A stretch of DNA of 9,053 bases, from NCBI GenBank assembly GCA_009885605.1, contig VFKK01000129.1, positions 1-9,053 of the forward strand. Direction: 5' to 3'. Source of the stretch: Cyclobacteriaceae bacterium. GTDB taxonomy: Bacteria > Bacteroidota > Bacteroidia > Cytophagales > Cyclobacteriaceae. This document shows positions 1-6,576 of the stretch, piece by piece. The notes under the pieces are model-generated. The model saw nothing but the letters and a program-made list of their open reading frames with translations. It did not search any database and was not told the origin of the DNA. Made by a program: the position numbers and the translations under genes. Every line of letters begins with the position of its first letter. The stretch's first letter is position 1.

Positions 1-597
1 GATGTAAATGGTGACGGTATAATTACAAGAGGTGGAGACAAAGATGACAGAGCGATCATAGGAAATCCTTTTCCAAAATTCGTGTATGGTATTACTAACA
101 ACTTCACTTTTGGAGCGTGGGATGCGAGTATCGTAGCATCAGGATCTTATGGAAATCAATTGTTGATGAGACACTTGTACAGTACTGCAAATGCGGATGG
201 AGTATTTAACATGGTCGAGAGAATGAGCCGTAGATTCAAATCCCCTGAAAATCCCGGAGACGGACTATTCGGAACTTCAACCGGAGGCGGTAACGTGACG
301 GGTATAGAGAGAGACTGGAACAACAGTAATTTCATCTTTGACGCATCCTATTTCACGATCAGAAATATCACGGTAGGTTACACATTTGGTGCATGGGCTA
401 AAGTCTTGAAATCAGCAAGAGTTTATGCTTCAGCTCAAAACGTATTTGTATTCACCAAGTATTGGGGTGGATCAAATCCTGAAGTCAGTTCACAAGGTAA
501 CGGACAAGGAGATGGTGGCAACTTGAGCCCGGGCGTTGACTTGTCAAACTATCCTGTACCGAGAACACTCACTATCGGTGCTAACATTAATTTTTAA
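1..597 (+). CDS. SusC-type TonB-dependent outer-membrane transporter, C-terminal part (5' end outside window)
   Basis: The frame is open from base 1 and ends at TAA 595-597, giving the last 198 residues of a much larger protein (family members are usually about 1,000 residues). The visible part begins with an EF-hand-like DVNGDG stretch followed by DDRAIIGNPFPKFVYG, the hallmark near the last quarter of SusC/RagA barrels, and ends with PRTLTIGANINF, a terminal beta-strand with the final Phe expected for BAM-dependent insertion. SusC proteins import oligosaccharides or other large nutrients across the outer membrane using TonB energy, with a SusD lipoprotein as lid. The SusD partner follows after 34 bases, so the two are almost certainly co-transcribed. 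The GTG at position 82 is an internal Val codon, not a start. The substrate cannot be read from this fragment. Confidence 0.95.
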   Translation, partial: DVNGDGIITRGGDKDDRAIIGNPFPKFVYGITNNFTFGAWDASIVASGSYGNQLLMRHLYSTANADGVFNMVERMSRRFKSPENPGDGLFGTSTGGGNVTGIERDWNNSNFIFDASYFTIRNITVGYTFGAWAKVLKSARVYASAQNVFVFTKYWGGSNPEVSSQGNGQGDGGNLSPGVDLSNYPVPRTLTIGANINF

Positions 598-631
598 TCC
601 TTGATCACTCAACTTTGATCCCAGAGAAAAA

Positions 632-2143
632 ATGAAAAAACATATAATAACAATATTTGCCGCAGGCTTGCTTCTCACAGGTTGCGAGGAATTTCTGACA
701 GTAATACCGGAAACCTCGCTTAGTTCTGCTACATTCTTTAAAACAGAGAATGATTTCCAACAAGCTGTGAATGCAGCATATGTGCCTTTACGTGCTATTA
801 CAAATGATCGATCTTATCTTCTAGGCGAGCAACATTCAGATAACACCTATTATGCTCGAAATATCTTGTTTGGTGCTACAGAGCAGCAAGAAGATCTGGC
901 AGATTTTGCAGATCCCGTGTCTAATGGGATTTCATCAAATGTTCACGTGCTTAATCAATATCGATTAGATTACGTGATTATTGCACGGGCAAATCAGGTT
1001 TTAGATTTGATAGACGATGTAGAAATGCCTCAGGCATCAAAGGATAATCTGAAAGGACAAGCTTTGTTTTTGAGGGCCTATGCTTATTTCGAACTCGCCA
1101 GGTATTTTGGAAGTGTTCCTTTGCACCTTATCCCTGTACCAAATAGAGAAGAGTCTGCATTGCCGCTTTCTCCAGAAGCAGAAATTTATGCCCAGATTGT
1201 CAAAGATGCAGAAGCAGCAATTCCATTACTGCTTCCAAAGTCAACTCAGCAACCGGGAAGAGCTACATCAGGTTCCGCAAGAATGTTACTTGCCAATGTT
1301 TACATGGTTCTGAAAGATTGGGCAAAAGCAGAGAAATTGCTGAAAGAAATCGTAAGTAGTAATCAATATTCGCTGATTTCTTCTTATGCCAATGTTTTTT
1401 CAGAAAACGTAGCAAACAAGAATAATGCTGAGTCAATATTTGAGGTTCAGTATTTGGAAGGAGCTGCTGGTTTGAACGGAAGCTTTATTTACAACTTCAT
1501 GCCAAGACCAATCAGTCCGACAGAATTGAAACCGATTACAGGTACATCCAATACACAGCCTTTGGATGGAGAAGGAAATAATATTCCAACTCCGGATATA
1601 ATTGCAGCTTATGAGCCGGGTGATTTGAGAAAAGATGCTTCCATCGGAACAGTATTCCTGGCTGGTAGTTTTAGGGCAGACAAAAACTATCCTTACATTA
1701 AGAAGTTTGCAAAAACTCACTCACTTCATGGAAACCATGGAACTAACTTCCCGATTTACAGATATTCAGAAACGCTACTGTTCTTGGCAGAAGCTCTTAA
1801 TGAGCAAGGTAAAACAGGGGAGGCTATTCCTTATATTAATCAGGTGAGAACAAGAGCTGGTTTGGGAGCCACACCTGCTGCTGGACAAGCTGATCTGAGA
1901 GAAGCGATTTTCAAAGAGAGAAGAGTGGAGCTCGCTTTTGAAAACAAGAGATGGTTTGATATTACCAGAACGGGAAGAATTAATGAAATTATTATTCCTT
2001 ATGGAAAGAGAATAGTTGCCAATCCTTTGGCTTATTATTACCCTCCGGTAAATGGAGCAATTCCAAGATCTAACGTGTTTACCAATTTGTCTAAATACTA
2101 CGGACTTCCTGCTGCAGAATCTGATTTGAGTCCTTTCTTCTAA
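632..2143 (+). CDS. SusD/RagB-family nutrient-binding outer-membrane lipoprotein
   Basis: The 503-residue protein starts with a short lipoprotein signal (MKK, hydrophobic core, LLTGC lipobox; Cys18 would be lipidated), followed by EEFLTVIPETSLS, typical of SusD N-termini. The SusD core signature LKGQALFLRAYAYFELARYFG lies at residues 140-160, and the C-terminal RagB/SusD signature FKERRVELAFENKRWFD at 427-443. SusD proteins are TPR-rich lids that sit on the SusC barrel at the cell surface and bind glycan. Length is normal for the family. The extreme C-terminus (YYPPVNGAIPRSNVFTN, then a tail ending SPFF) departs from the common ending in N-P-G-Y. The start is chosen because it gives a complete signal peptide; the upstream bases are A-rich with no Shine-Dalgarno, as usual in Bacteroidota. 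It is the second gene of a SusC-SusD unit. Ligand unknown. Confidence 0.96.
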   Translation: MKKHIITIFAAGLLLTGCEEFLTVIPETSLSSATFFKTENDFQQAVNAAYVPLRAITNDRSYLLGEQHSDNTYYARNILFGATEQQEDLADFADPVSNGISSNVHVLNQYRLDYVIIARANQVLDLIDDVEMPQASKDNLKGQALFLRAYAYFELARYFGSVPLHLIPVPNREESALPLSPEAEIYAQIVKDAEAAIPLLLPKSTQQPGRATSGSARMLLANVYMVLKDWAKAEKLLKEIVSSNQYSLISSYANVFSENVANKNNAESIFEVQYLEGAAGLNGSFIYNFMPRPISPTELKPITGTSNTQPLDGEGNNIPTPDIIAAYEPGDLRKDASIGTVFLAGSFRADKNYPYIKKFAKTHSLHGNHGTNFPIYRYSETLLFLAEALNEQGKTGEAIPYINQVRTRAGLGATPAAGQADLREAIFKERRVELAFENKRWFDITRTGRINEIIIPYGKRIVANPLAYYYPPVNGAIPRSNVFTNLSKYYGLPAAESDLSPFF

Positions 2144-2160
2144 AAGGAAAACAGTTTAAA

Positions 2161-2220
2161 TAAAAATACCCAACACTGGTAGGAGGAGCGTTTTCTGACT
2201 ATTGGTGTTGGGTTATTTTA
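2161..2220 (+). terminator. Probable terminator after the susCD pair
   Basis: An inverted repeat pairs ACCCAACAC (2168-2176) with GTGTTGGGT (2205-2213). Weak wobble pairs extend it inward (TGGT with ATTG), and flanking A-rich and T-rich tracts (2162-2166 and 2215-2219) can also pair. The 3' side ends in a T-rich but interrupted tract (TTATTTTA). The loop is large (20-28 bases), so it is less convincing than the hairpin after the DUF1080 gene. It may work in both directions. It separates susCD from the dehydrogenase gene. Confidence 0.55.
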
Positions 2221-2260
2221 GGCCAATATTTAATTTGATGAATAGTCATTATTCTTCGTG

Positions 2261-2293
2261 GGTGGTTTTATTTATGATCAATTAATTACCACC
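2261..2293. promoter_or_regulatory. Inverted repeat in the dehydrogenase upstream region, possible operator
   Basis: GGTGGT (2261-2266) is mirrored by ACCACC (2288-2293) around a 21-base AT-rich centre that contains the palindrome TGATCA. It lies 42 bases before the ATG at 2336, where a promoter for the dehydrogenase-DUF1080 unit should be. A regulator site or a small leader hairpin are both possible. No good match to the Bacteroidota -7 element (TANNTTTG) is visible nearby; the closest is TAATTTG near 2230. Confidence 0.25.
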
Positions 2294-2335
2294 TTTTAAT
2301 GCATTTAAAGTCAATTCAATAAAAACCCCGGAAAT

Positions 2336-5017
2336 ATGTATCGAAACAATTTTATCAGAAACTTCTTCTTCCTCTCAGCATTAATCCTGGTGTCTTTTGG
2401 ATGTGCTAAAAAAGAAGAAAAACCCCAACTCACGGGTAATCCTAAAATAGATAAGCTGAGACTTCCGGAAGGATTTGTGGCTGAGCATATCTACAGCCCG
2501 GGTGAAAATGAGCAAGGTAGCTGGGTAGCCATGACCTTCGATGACAAAGGCCGAATGCTAACTGCTGACCAATACGGATTCATATATCGACTGGAATTGC
2601 CTCCAATCGGTTCCGATTCCACGGTCAAACCCAAAGTTGAAAAACTCCTCATCGGCAATGTAGCCGAGCCTCAAGTGGGCATGGGCTATGCACAGGGATT
2701 GTTATATGCGTTCAACAGTCTTTATGTGATGGTCAATCACAACGGAAACGAAACTTTTGAAAGAGGCACCGGTCTTTATCGAATTCAGGATTTGGATGGA
2801 GATGACCAGTTCGAAACTATCACTCAGGTAAGAGCATTTACCGGTGAGCCCGGTGAGCACGGTCCACATTCTTTGAAAGTCACTCCTGATGGGAAGTCGA
2901 TTCTCGTGGTAGCAGGAAATCACGTGGATGTTCCTGAAATGGACGCCTACAGACTTCCAAGAGTTTGGCAAGAGGACAATCTTTTCCCTTTGATCAAAGA
3001 CCCTAGAGGTCATGCGAACAACCGTACAGCACCCGGAGGTTGGATTGCTAAAATCGATCCTGAAGGTAAGACTTGGGAATTGATATCAGCCGGTTACCGA
3101 AATCAGTTTGACGTTGCCTACAACGAAGTTGGAGATATGTTTACTTATGATTCAGATATGGAGTGGGACTTCGGAATGCCATGGTATCGTCCAACCCGAA
3201 TTTGTCACGTAACCAGTGGTTCTGAATTTGGATGGAGAACAGGTAACTCTAAATGGACTCCAGTATATCCTGATAACCTTCCCGCAATGTTAAACGTCGG
3301 CCAAGGATCTCCTACTAACGTAATGTTTGGCACAGAAGCTAACTTCCCTGATAAATACAAAAAAGCGCTTTATACCTTTGATTGGAGTTTTGGAATTATC
3401 TATGCCATTCATTTGACGCCATCAGGAGCTACTTATGAAGCTCAAGCTGAAGAGTTCATCTCAGGATCCCCACTACCGCTTACTGATGGGACAATCGGGC
3501 CAGACGGAGCGATGTATTTTGCTACAGGCGGTCGTCGACTCGAATCTGATCTTTATCGGGTTTATTACAAAGGAGAGGTGGATGCCTACAAGCCTCTACA
3601 AGAAGCTGATTTGCCTGAAGAAGCAAAGACCAGAAGAAAACTGGAACAATATCACATGGCCGGTGCTCCTGCTGAGGCTCTCGATATAGCGTGGGAAAAT
3701 TTAAATCATAAAGATCGATTTGTCCAATATGCAGCCAGAGTTGCAGTTGAACATCAGCCTTTAGCTTCTTGGAAGGAAAAGGCATTGAGCGAAACCGATC
3801 CGGTCAAGAAAACTCAAGCCGTGCTTGCCTTGGCTCACCATGCAACTGACGCAGATGCTGCAGCTATGGTCAATTCTCTGATGAAAATTGACTACAAAGC
3901 ACTTTCCACTAAAGAGAAGCAGGATTTGCTTCGTACTTTCGAAGTGATCTTATATCGCTATGATAAGGGAGCAGCTTCCGTTAAACCCGGCCTTATCGCA
4001 TACCTCGATCCTAATTTCCCGACAAATGACAACCTTTTGGATCGTACCATGAGCGTTTTGTTAGTTCATTTGGATGCACCTACTGCAGTTGAAAAAACCT
4101 TGGCTTTGCTAAAAATTGCCAAAGACGACCCTAACTATCAGAAGACTTATACTGCTTCTTCGGATTTGATCATGAGAAATCCTCAGTACGGTATGGACAT
4201 CGCAAACATGCTTGCGAACGTACCACCTGCCCAGCAAACGTATTTTGCCACTGTGTTGGGTGGCGCGAAGTCAGGCTGGACTCCGGCTATGCAGGAAGAA
4301 TATTTTACCTGGGTTCGTAATGCTCTCACCAATTACAAAGGAGGCAGAAGCTATGTAGGTTTCCTTGACAGAGCGAGAAAGATGGCACTTGCAAATGTGG
4401 CTAAATCCGACTTTGAAAAGTATGATGAAATGTCCGGTGGCAAATTGTTGACAGAAAGTGGAAATGACTTGGTCAATACAGGCATACAGCCTGAAGGTCC
4501 TGGAAGAAGATGGACAATGGAGGAAGCTCTTCCATTTATGGATACGCTTGTCGGCAGAGACTTGGTAAAAGGAAAAGCAATGTATGCTGCTACGCTTTGT
4601 CAGTCTTGTCATACCATGCAAGGTGAAGGTGGTGCAATCGGTCCTGATTTGAGTCAGCTGGGAACCAGATTCTCTGCAAAAGATATTCTTGACGCAACCA
4701 TCAATCCAAGTGCAGTGATTTCCGAGCAGTATCATTCGACTACTTTAGAATTGAAAGCAGGCGGATCAATCGTCGGCAGATTGACAGATGAAGACCCAAC
4801 AAACTACTACATCTCTCAGAATCCTTTCTCTCCTGATGATATTCGTACCGTACCGAAAAACACGGTTACCATTGCCAAAAACTCTGAGGTTTCTATCATG
4901 CTTCCGGGTCTGATCAACAGACTTAACCCTGAAGAACTGAGAGATTTGATGGCATATTTGATCTCTGGCGGAAATCCTGATCACGAAGTTTACAAGCCTG
5001 CACCAGCTCCGAAATGA
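2336..5017 (+). CDS. PVC-type haem-binding dehydrogenase lipoprotein (beta-propeller, helical repeats, cytochrome c)
   Basis: The 893-residue protein begins with a hydrophobic signal ending SFGC (Cys23, a somewhat non-standard lipobox), so it is probably a periplasm-facing or surface lipoprotein. Residues about 35-415 form a sorbosone/glucose-dehydrogenase-like beta-propeller of the 'putative membrane-bound dehydrogenase' type (TIGR02604-like): EHGPH at 174-178, GYRNQFDVAYN, YDSDMEWDFGMPWYRPTR at 271-288, and GPDG at 388-391. Residues about 430-700 look like HEAT-type helical repeats. Residues about 745-885 are a PVC-type cytochrome c domain (TIGR02603-like): C755-Q-S-C758-H759 binds haem, then GEGGAIGPDLSQLG; Met855 in SIMLPGL is the likely axial ligand. 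The expected role is sugar or alcohol oxidation with electron transfer through haem; the substrate is not known. The stop overlaps the next start (ATGA), so it is likely translationally coupled to the DUF1080 protein. Confidence 0.92.
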   Translation: MYRNNFIRNFFFLSALILVSFGCAKKEEKPQLTGNPKIDKLRLPEGFVAEHIYSPGENEQGSWVAMTFDDKGRMLTADQYGFIYRLELPPIGSDSTVKPKVEKLLIGNVAEPQVGMGYAQGLLYAFNSLYVMVNHNGNETFERGTGLYRIQDLDGDDQFETITQVRAFTGEPGEHGPHSLKVTPDGKSILVVAGNHVDVPEMDAYRLPRVWQEDNLFPLIKDPRGHANNRTAPGGWIAKIDPEGKTWELISAGYRNQFDVAYNEVGDMFTYDSDMEWDFGMPWYRPTRICHVTSGSEFGWRTGNSKWTPVYPDNLPAMLNVGQGSPTNVMFGTEANFPDKYKKALYTFDWSFGIIYAIHLTPSGATYEAQAEEFISGSPLPLTDGTIGPDGAMYFATGGRRLESDLYRVYYKGEVDAYKPLQEADLPEEAKTRRKLEQYHMAGAPAEALDIAWENLNHKDRFVQYAARVAVEHQPLASWKEKALSETDPVKKTQAVLALAHHATDADAAAMVNSLMKIDYKALSTKEKQDLLRTFEVILYRYDKGAASVKPGLIAYLDPNFPTNDNLLDRTMSVLLVHLDAPTAVEKTLALLKIAKDDPNYQKTYTASSDLIMRNPQYGMDIANMLANVPPAQQTYFATVLGGAKSGWTPAMQEEYFTWVRNALTNYKGGRSYVGFLDRARKMALANVAKSDFEKYDEMSGGKLLTESGNDLVNTGIQPEGPGRRWTMEEALPFMDTLVGRDLVKGKAMYAATLCQSCHTMQGEGGAIGPDLSQLGTRFSAKDILDATINPSAVISEQYHSTTLELKAGGSIVGRLTDEDPTNYYISQNPFSPDDIRTVPKNTVTIAKNSEVSIMLPGLINRLNPEELRDLMAYLISGGNPDHEVYKPAPAPK

Positions 5018-5832
5018 GAACTCAATTCAAAACCAAACTAGGTAAACTTGCGGTTTATGGCCTTGCATTAGGTTTGATTGCAGGTGGATTTTGGTCTTGC
5101 AAAAATTCAGAAACTGCGGGAGCAAGAAAACTCGAAGTCTCTGATGTGATCAAATCTGCGGATGGATTCGAATCCATTTTCGACGGAAAAACCCTGGCTG
5201 GTTGGGAGTTTGATCCGGTTTATTGGTCCGTTCAAGATGGGGCAATAACAGGAATCATCACTCCTGAGACGGTATTGAAAAACAATACCTTCATCATCTG
5301 GAAAGGTGGAGAGCCTGCAGATTTCGAATTGAAAGTGGATTATTGGATCTCTGATGCAGGTAACTCCGGAGTTCAATACCGAAGCGATCGATTTACAGAA
5401 TTACCGTTTGCGCTGAGAGGTTATCAGGCGGATATTGATGGAGGAAATCGATATACCGGCCAAAACTATGAAGAGCGAAAAAGAACCACACTCGCTTATC
5501 GTGGTCAGAAAACCCGAATCACAAGTCAGCCGGATAGTATCACAGAAACGCGTGGATTTGTTGAGCGAAATGCCTGGAAAGGTCTGAATCTCGTAAGCGA
5601 ACTCGGAAACCGAGATGAGTTAGGCGCTTTGATCAAAAAAGGAGAATGGAACAACATTCACCTCGTGATCAAAGGAAACGTGATGAAGCACTATGTAAAT
5701 GGTACTTTGATGAGCGAGGTGCAGGACGATGACGCAAAAAATCGGGTGCTGAAAGGTATGATGGGTTTCCAGGTTCATGTGGGTCCCCCGATGAAAGTAC
5801 AGTTTAAGAATATCATGCTGAAGAAGTTGTAA
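5014..5832 (+). CDS. DUF1080 / 3-keto-disaccharide hydrolase-family lipoprotein
   Basis: The 272-residue protein carries an N-terminal hydrophobic segment ending FWSC (Cys29), a probable but weak lipobox, so export is likely. Residues about 50-272 match the concanavalin-like DUF1080 fold, now called the 3-keto-disaccharide hydrolase family: FESIFDGKTLAGWEF (52-66), YWSVQDGAITG, the NSGVQYRS strand (117-124), GYQADIDGG (136-144), EWNNIHLVIKGN (211-222), HYVNGTL, and a closing VQFKNIMLKKL strand. Characterised members act on 3-keto-glycosides, releasing a 3-keto sugar, and the wider family is frequent in Bacteroidota and Planctomycetota sugar loci. Its ATG lies inside the ATGA overlap with the upstream haem dehydrogenase, which suggests the two proteins are made together and may act in sequence: oxidation, then cleavage. 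A strong terminator follows. Family assignment is firm; the exact substrate is not known. Confidence 0.93.
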   Translation: MRTQFKTKLGKLAVYGLALGLIAGGFWSCKNSETAGARKLEVSDVIKSADGFESIFDGKTLAGWEFDPVYWSVQDGAITGIITPETVLKNNTFIIWKGGEPADFELKVDYWISDAGNSGVQYRSDRFTELPFALRGYQADIDGGNRYTGQNYEERKRTTLAYRGQKTRITSQPDSITETRGFVERNAWKGLNLVSELGNRDELGALIKKGEWNNIHLVIKGNVMKHYVNGTLMSEVQDDDAKNRVLKGMMGFQVHVGPPMKVQFKNIMLKKL

Positions 5833-5862
5833 AAAGACTTCTCTGCAAGCAATAGAACCCCT

Positions 5863-5894
5863 GGAAAAGAGCCGCAAGGCTCTTTTCCTTTTTT
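5863..5894 (+). terminator. Rho-independent terminator after the DUF1080 gene
   Basis: A perfect 11-base-pair stem (GGAAAAGAGCC at 5863-5873 with GGCTCTTTTCC at 5878-5888) closes a GCAA tetraloop and is followed directly by six T residues (5889-5894). It lies 30 bases after the DUF1080 stop codon and ends the dehydrogenase-DUF1080 transcript. Confidence 0.95.
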
Positions 5895-6115
5895 CGGGAA
5901 TGGATTTAAAAATTAGTCATGAACCTTTGCCTCTTAAATTCAGAATTAAAGCCTAGAGCCAAATTCATTTTCCGTCTCTCCACAATAGCGCTCGAAAGAT
6001 AATTTCATAAAAAATGTCGGAATTAGTGGGGTAGCATTCGGTGAGTTGAAAAGTTTCGGGTTAGGTAATGCCATTGGGAATTTACGGTTTTATAACAGCA
6101 GATCAGACCGTTAAG

Positions 6116-6162
6116 AAAATGGGTTAGTTTCCGAAGTGAAACGAGGGAAATCCACCCATTTT
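6116..6162. repeat. Two-tier stem-loop in intergenic region
   Basis: An outer 9-base stem pairs AAAATGGGT (6116-6124) with ACCCATTTT (6154-6162). A 3x3 internal loop separates it from an inner 5-base stem, TTTCC (6128-6132) with GGAAA (6146-6150). The two nested stems make a chance inverted repeat less likely. On the + strand it ends in TTTTTA, so it could also be a weak terminator, but it is more than 200 bases past the strong terminator and no gene feeds it. Function unknown. Confidence 0.5.
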
Positions 6163-6261
6163 TAGGGTTGATTAATGTTTTAAAATCAAATAGTCCAGAA
6201 TTATTCAATCAGCACTGAACATTGCCTATTTGAAGTAAATAACCGGGCATTAAGGTTTTTG

Positions 6262-6287
6262 GTTACTTTTTGGCTTCAAAAAGTGAC
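6262..6287. repeat. Hairpin with 11-base stem and GCTT loop
   Basis: GTTACTTTTTG (6262-6272) pairs with CAAAAAGTGAC (6277-6287) through 11 positions with one G-T wobble around a GCTT loop. From memory, similar GTTACTTTTTG...CAAAAAGT(A/G)AC hairpins occur between genes in many Bacteroidota genomes, which would make this a dispersed intergenic repeat; this was not checked. There is no T-run after it on either strand. Confidence 0.55.
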
Positions 6288-6336
6288 AATGAAAAAAACT
6301 GCGAGCAGGGATTAAATTATAGGAGAGCCTTCATTC

Positions 6337-6368
6337 TATGCCGCCGGAAGTGCCTTCACTCCGGCATA
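6337..6368. repeat. GC-rich stem-loop, first of an adjacent pair
   Basis: TATG (6337-6340) and CATA (6365-6368) close the base, and CCGGAAGTG (6344-6352) pairs with CACTCCGG (6357-6364) apart from one bulged A, around a CCTT loop. An alternative register pairs TATGCCG with CGGCATA. It is only 8 bases from the next hairpin, and both have a GTG-loop-CACT tip, which suggests one composite element. Confidence 0.5.
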
Positions 6369-6376
6369 ATTAAAGA

Positions 6377-6398
6377 ACGTGCGTGGAGACACTCACGT
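6377..6398. repeat. Stem-loop, second of an adjacent pair
   Basis: ACGTGCGTG (6377-6385) pairs with CACTCACGT (6390-6398) with a single mismatch around a GAGA loop. It shares the GTG/CACT tip with the hairpin at 6337-6368. The G+C of the pair is clearly higher than the surrounding intergenic DNA, as expected for an inserted or mobilised repeat element rather than ordinary spacer. Confidence 0.5.
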
Positions 6399-6564
6399 CG
6401 GCGAAAAAATCTTTCTGCCAAAACCCAAATTTCCTTTCTGATTTTTTGAGGAATGGCAAAGCAAGATTCTACTAAATGCCTAACTTAACTCCATGCTTTT
6501 CTGAAAAACCCATATAGGGCAGGACAGTCTCAGATAGCTTTTTTTATAGGTTACAACCCCGTCA

Positions 6565-6573
6565 AATAACCCC
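6565..6573 (+). promoter_or_regulatory. AATAACCCC leader element before the epimerase-like gene
   Basis: AATAACCCC ends 3 bases before the ATG at 6577. The same nine bases recur before the cupin gene (7655-7663), and eight of them before the gene at 9036 (9013-9020). No Shine-Dalgarno sequence is present at any of these starts. It may be a translation-enhancing A/C-rich leader or a regulator site; neither is proven. Confidence 0.35.
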
Positions 6574-6576
6574 AAA

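Larger units (their letters stand above)
5895..6576. other. Long gene-free intergenic region with several hairpins
   Basis: I find no convincing protein gene on either strand here: open frames are short, lack family-like sequence and have no credible start context. The region does hold at least four inverted repeats (6116-6162, 6262-6287, 6337-6368, 6377-6398), listed separately. The promoter for the epimerase-like gene at 6577 should lie in the last 100-200 bases, but no clear TANNTTTG element is visible; TAGCTTTT at 6535-6542 is the nearest approach. No tRNA, rRNA or recognised riboswitch was seen. Confidence 0.7.

Noticed and set aside
82..597. A separate 171-residue gene starting at GTG 82
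   Set aside because: The frame is open to base 1, and the residues before 82 (DVNGDG, DDRAIIGNP) are conserved SusC sequence, so GTG is an internal Val codon.
601..620. Direct repeat of TTGATC in the susC-susD gap
   Set aside because: Six-base repeats 14 bases apart are common by chance, and the gap is inside an operon.
4271..4735. A 154-residue minus-strand open frame
   Set aside because: It lies opposite the helical-repeat and cytochrome c part of the dehydrogenase and shows no domain of its own.
6023..6208. A 61-residue minus-strand open frame in the intergenic region
   Set aside because: It is short, has no recognisable features, overlaps the nested stem-loop at 6116-6162, and has no supporting start context.
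6535..6542. TAGCTTTT as a -7 promoter element for the epimerase-like gene
   Set aside because: It misses the final G of TANNTTTG, and I see no TTTG-type -33 element at the right distance upstream.
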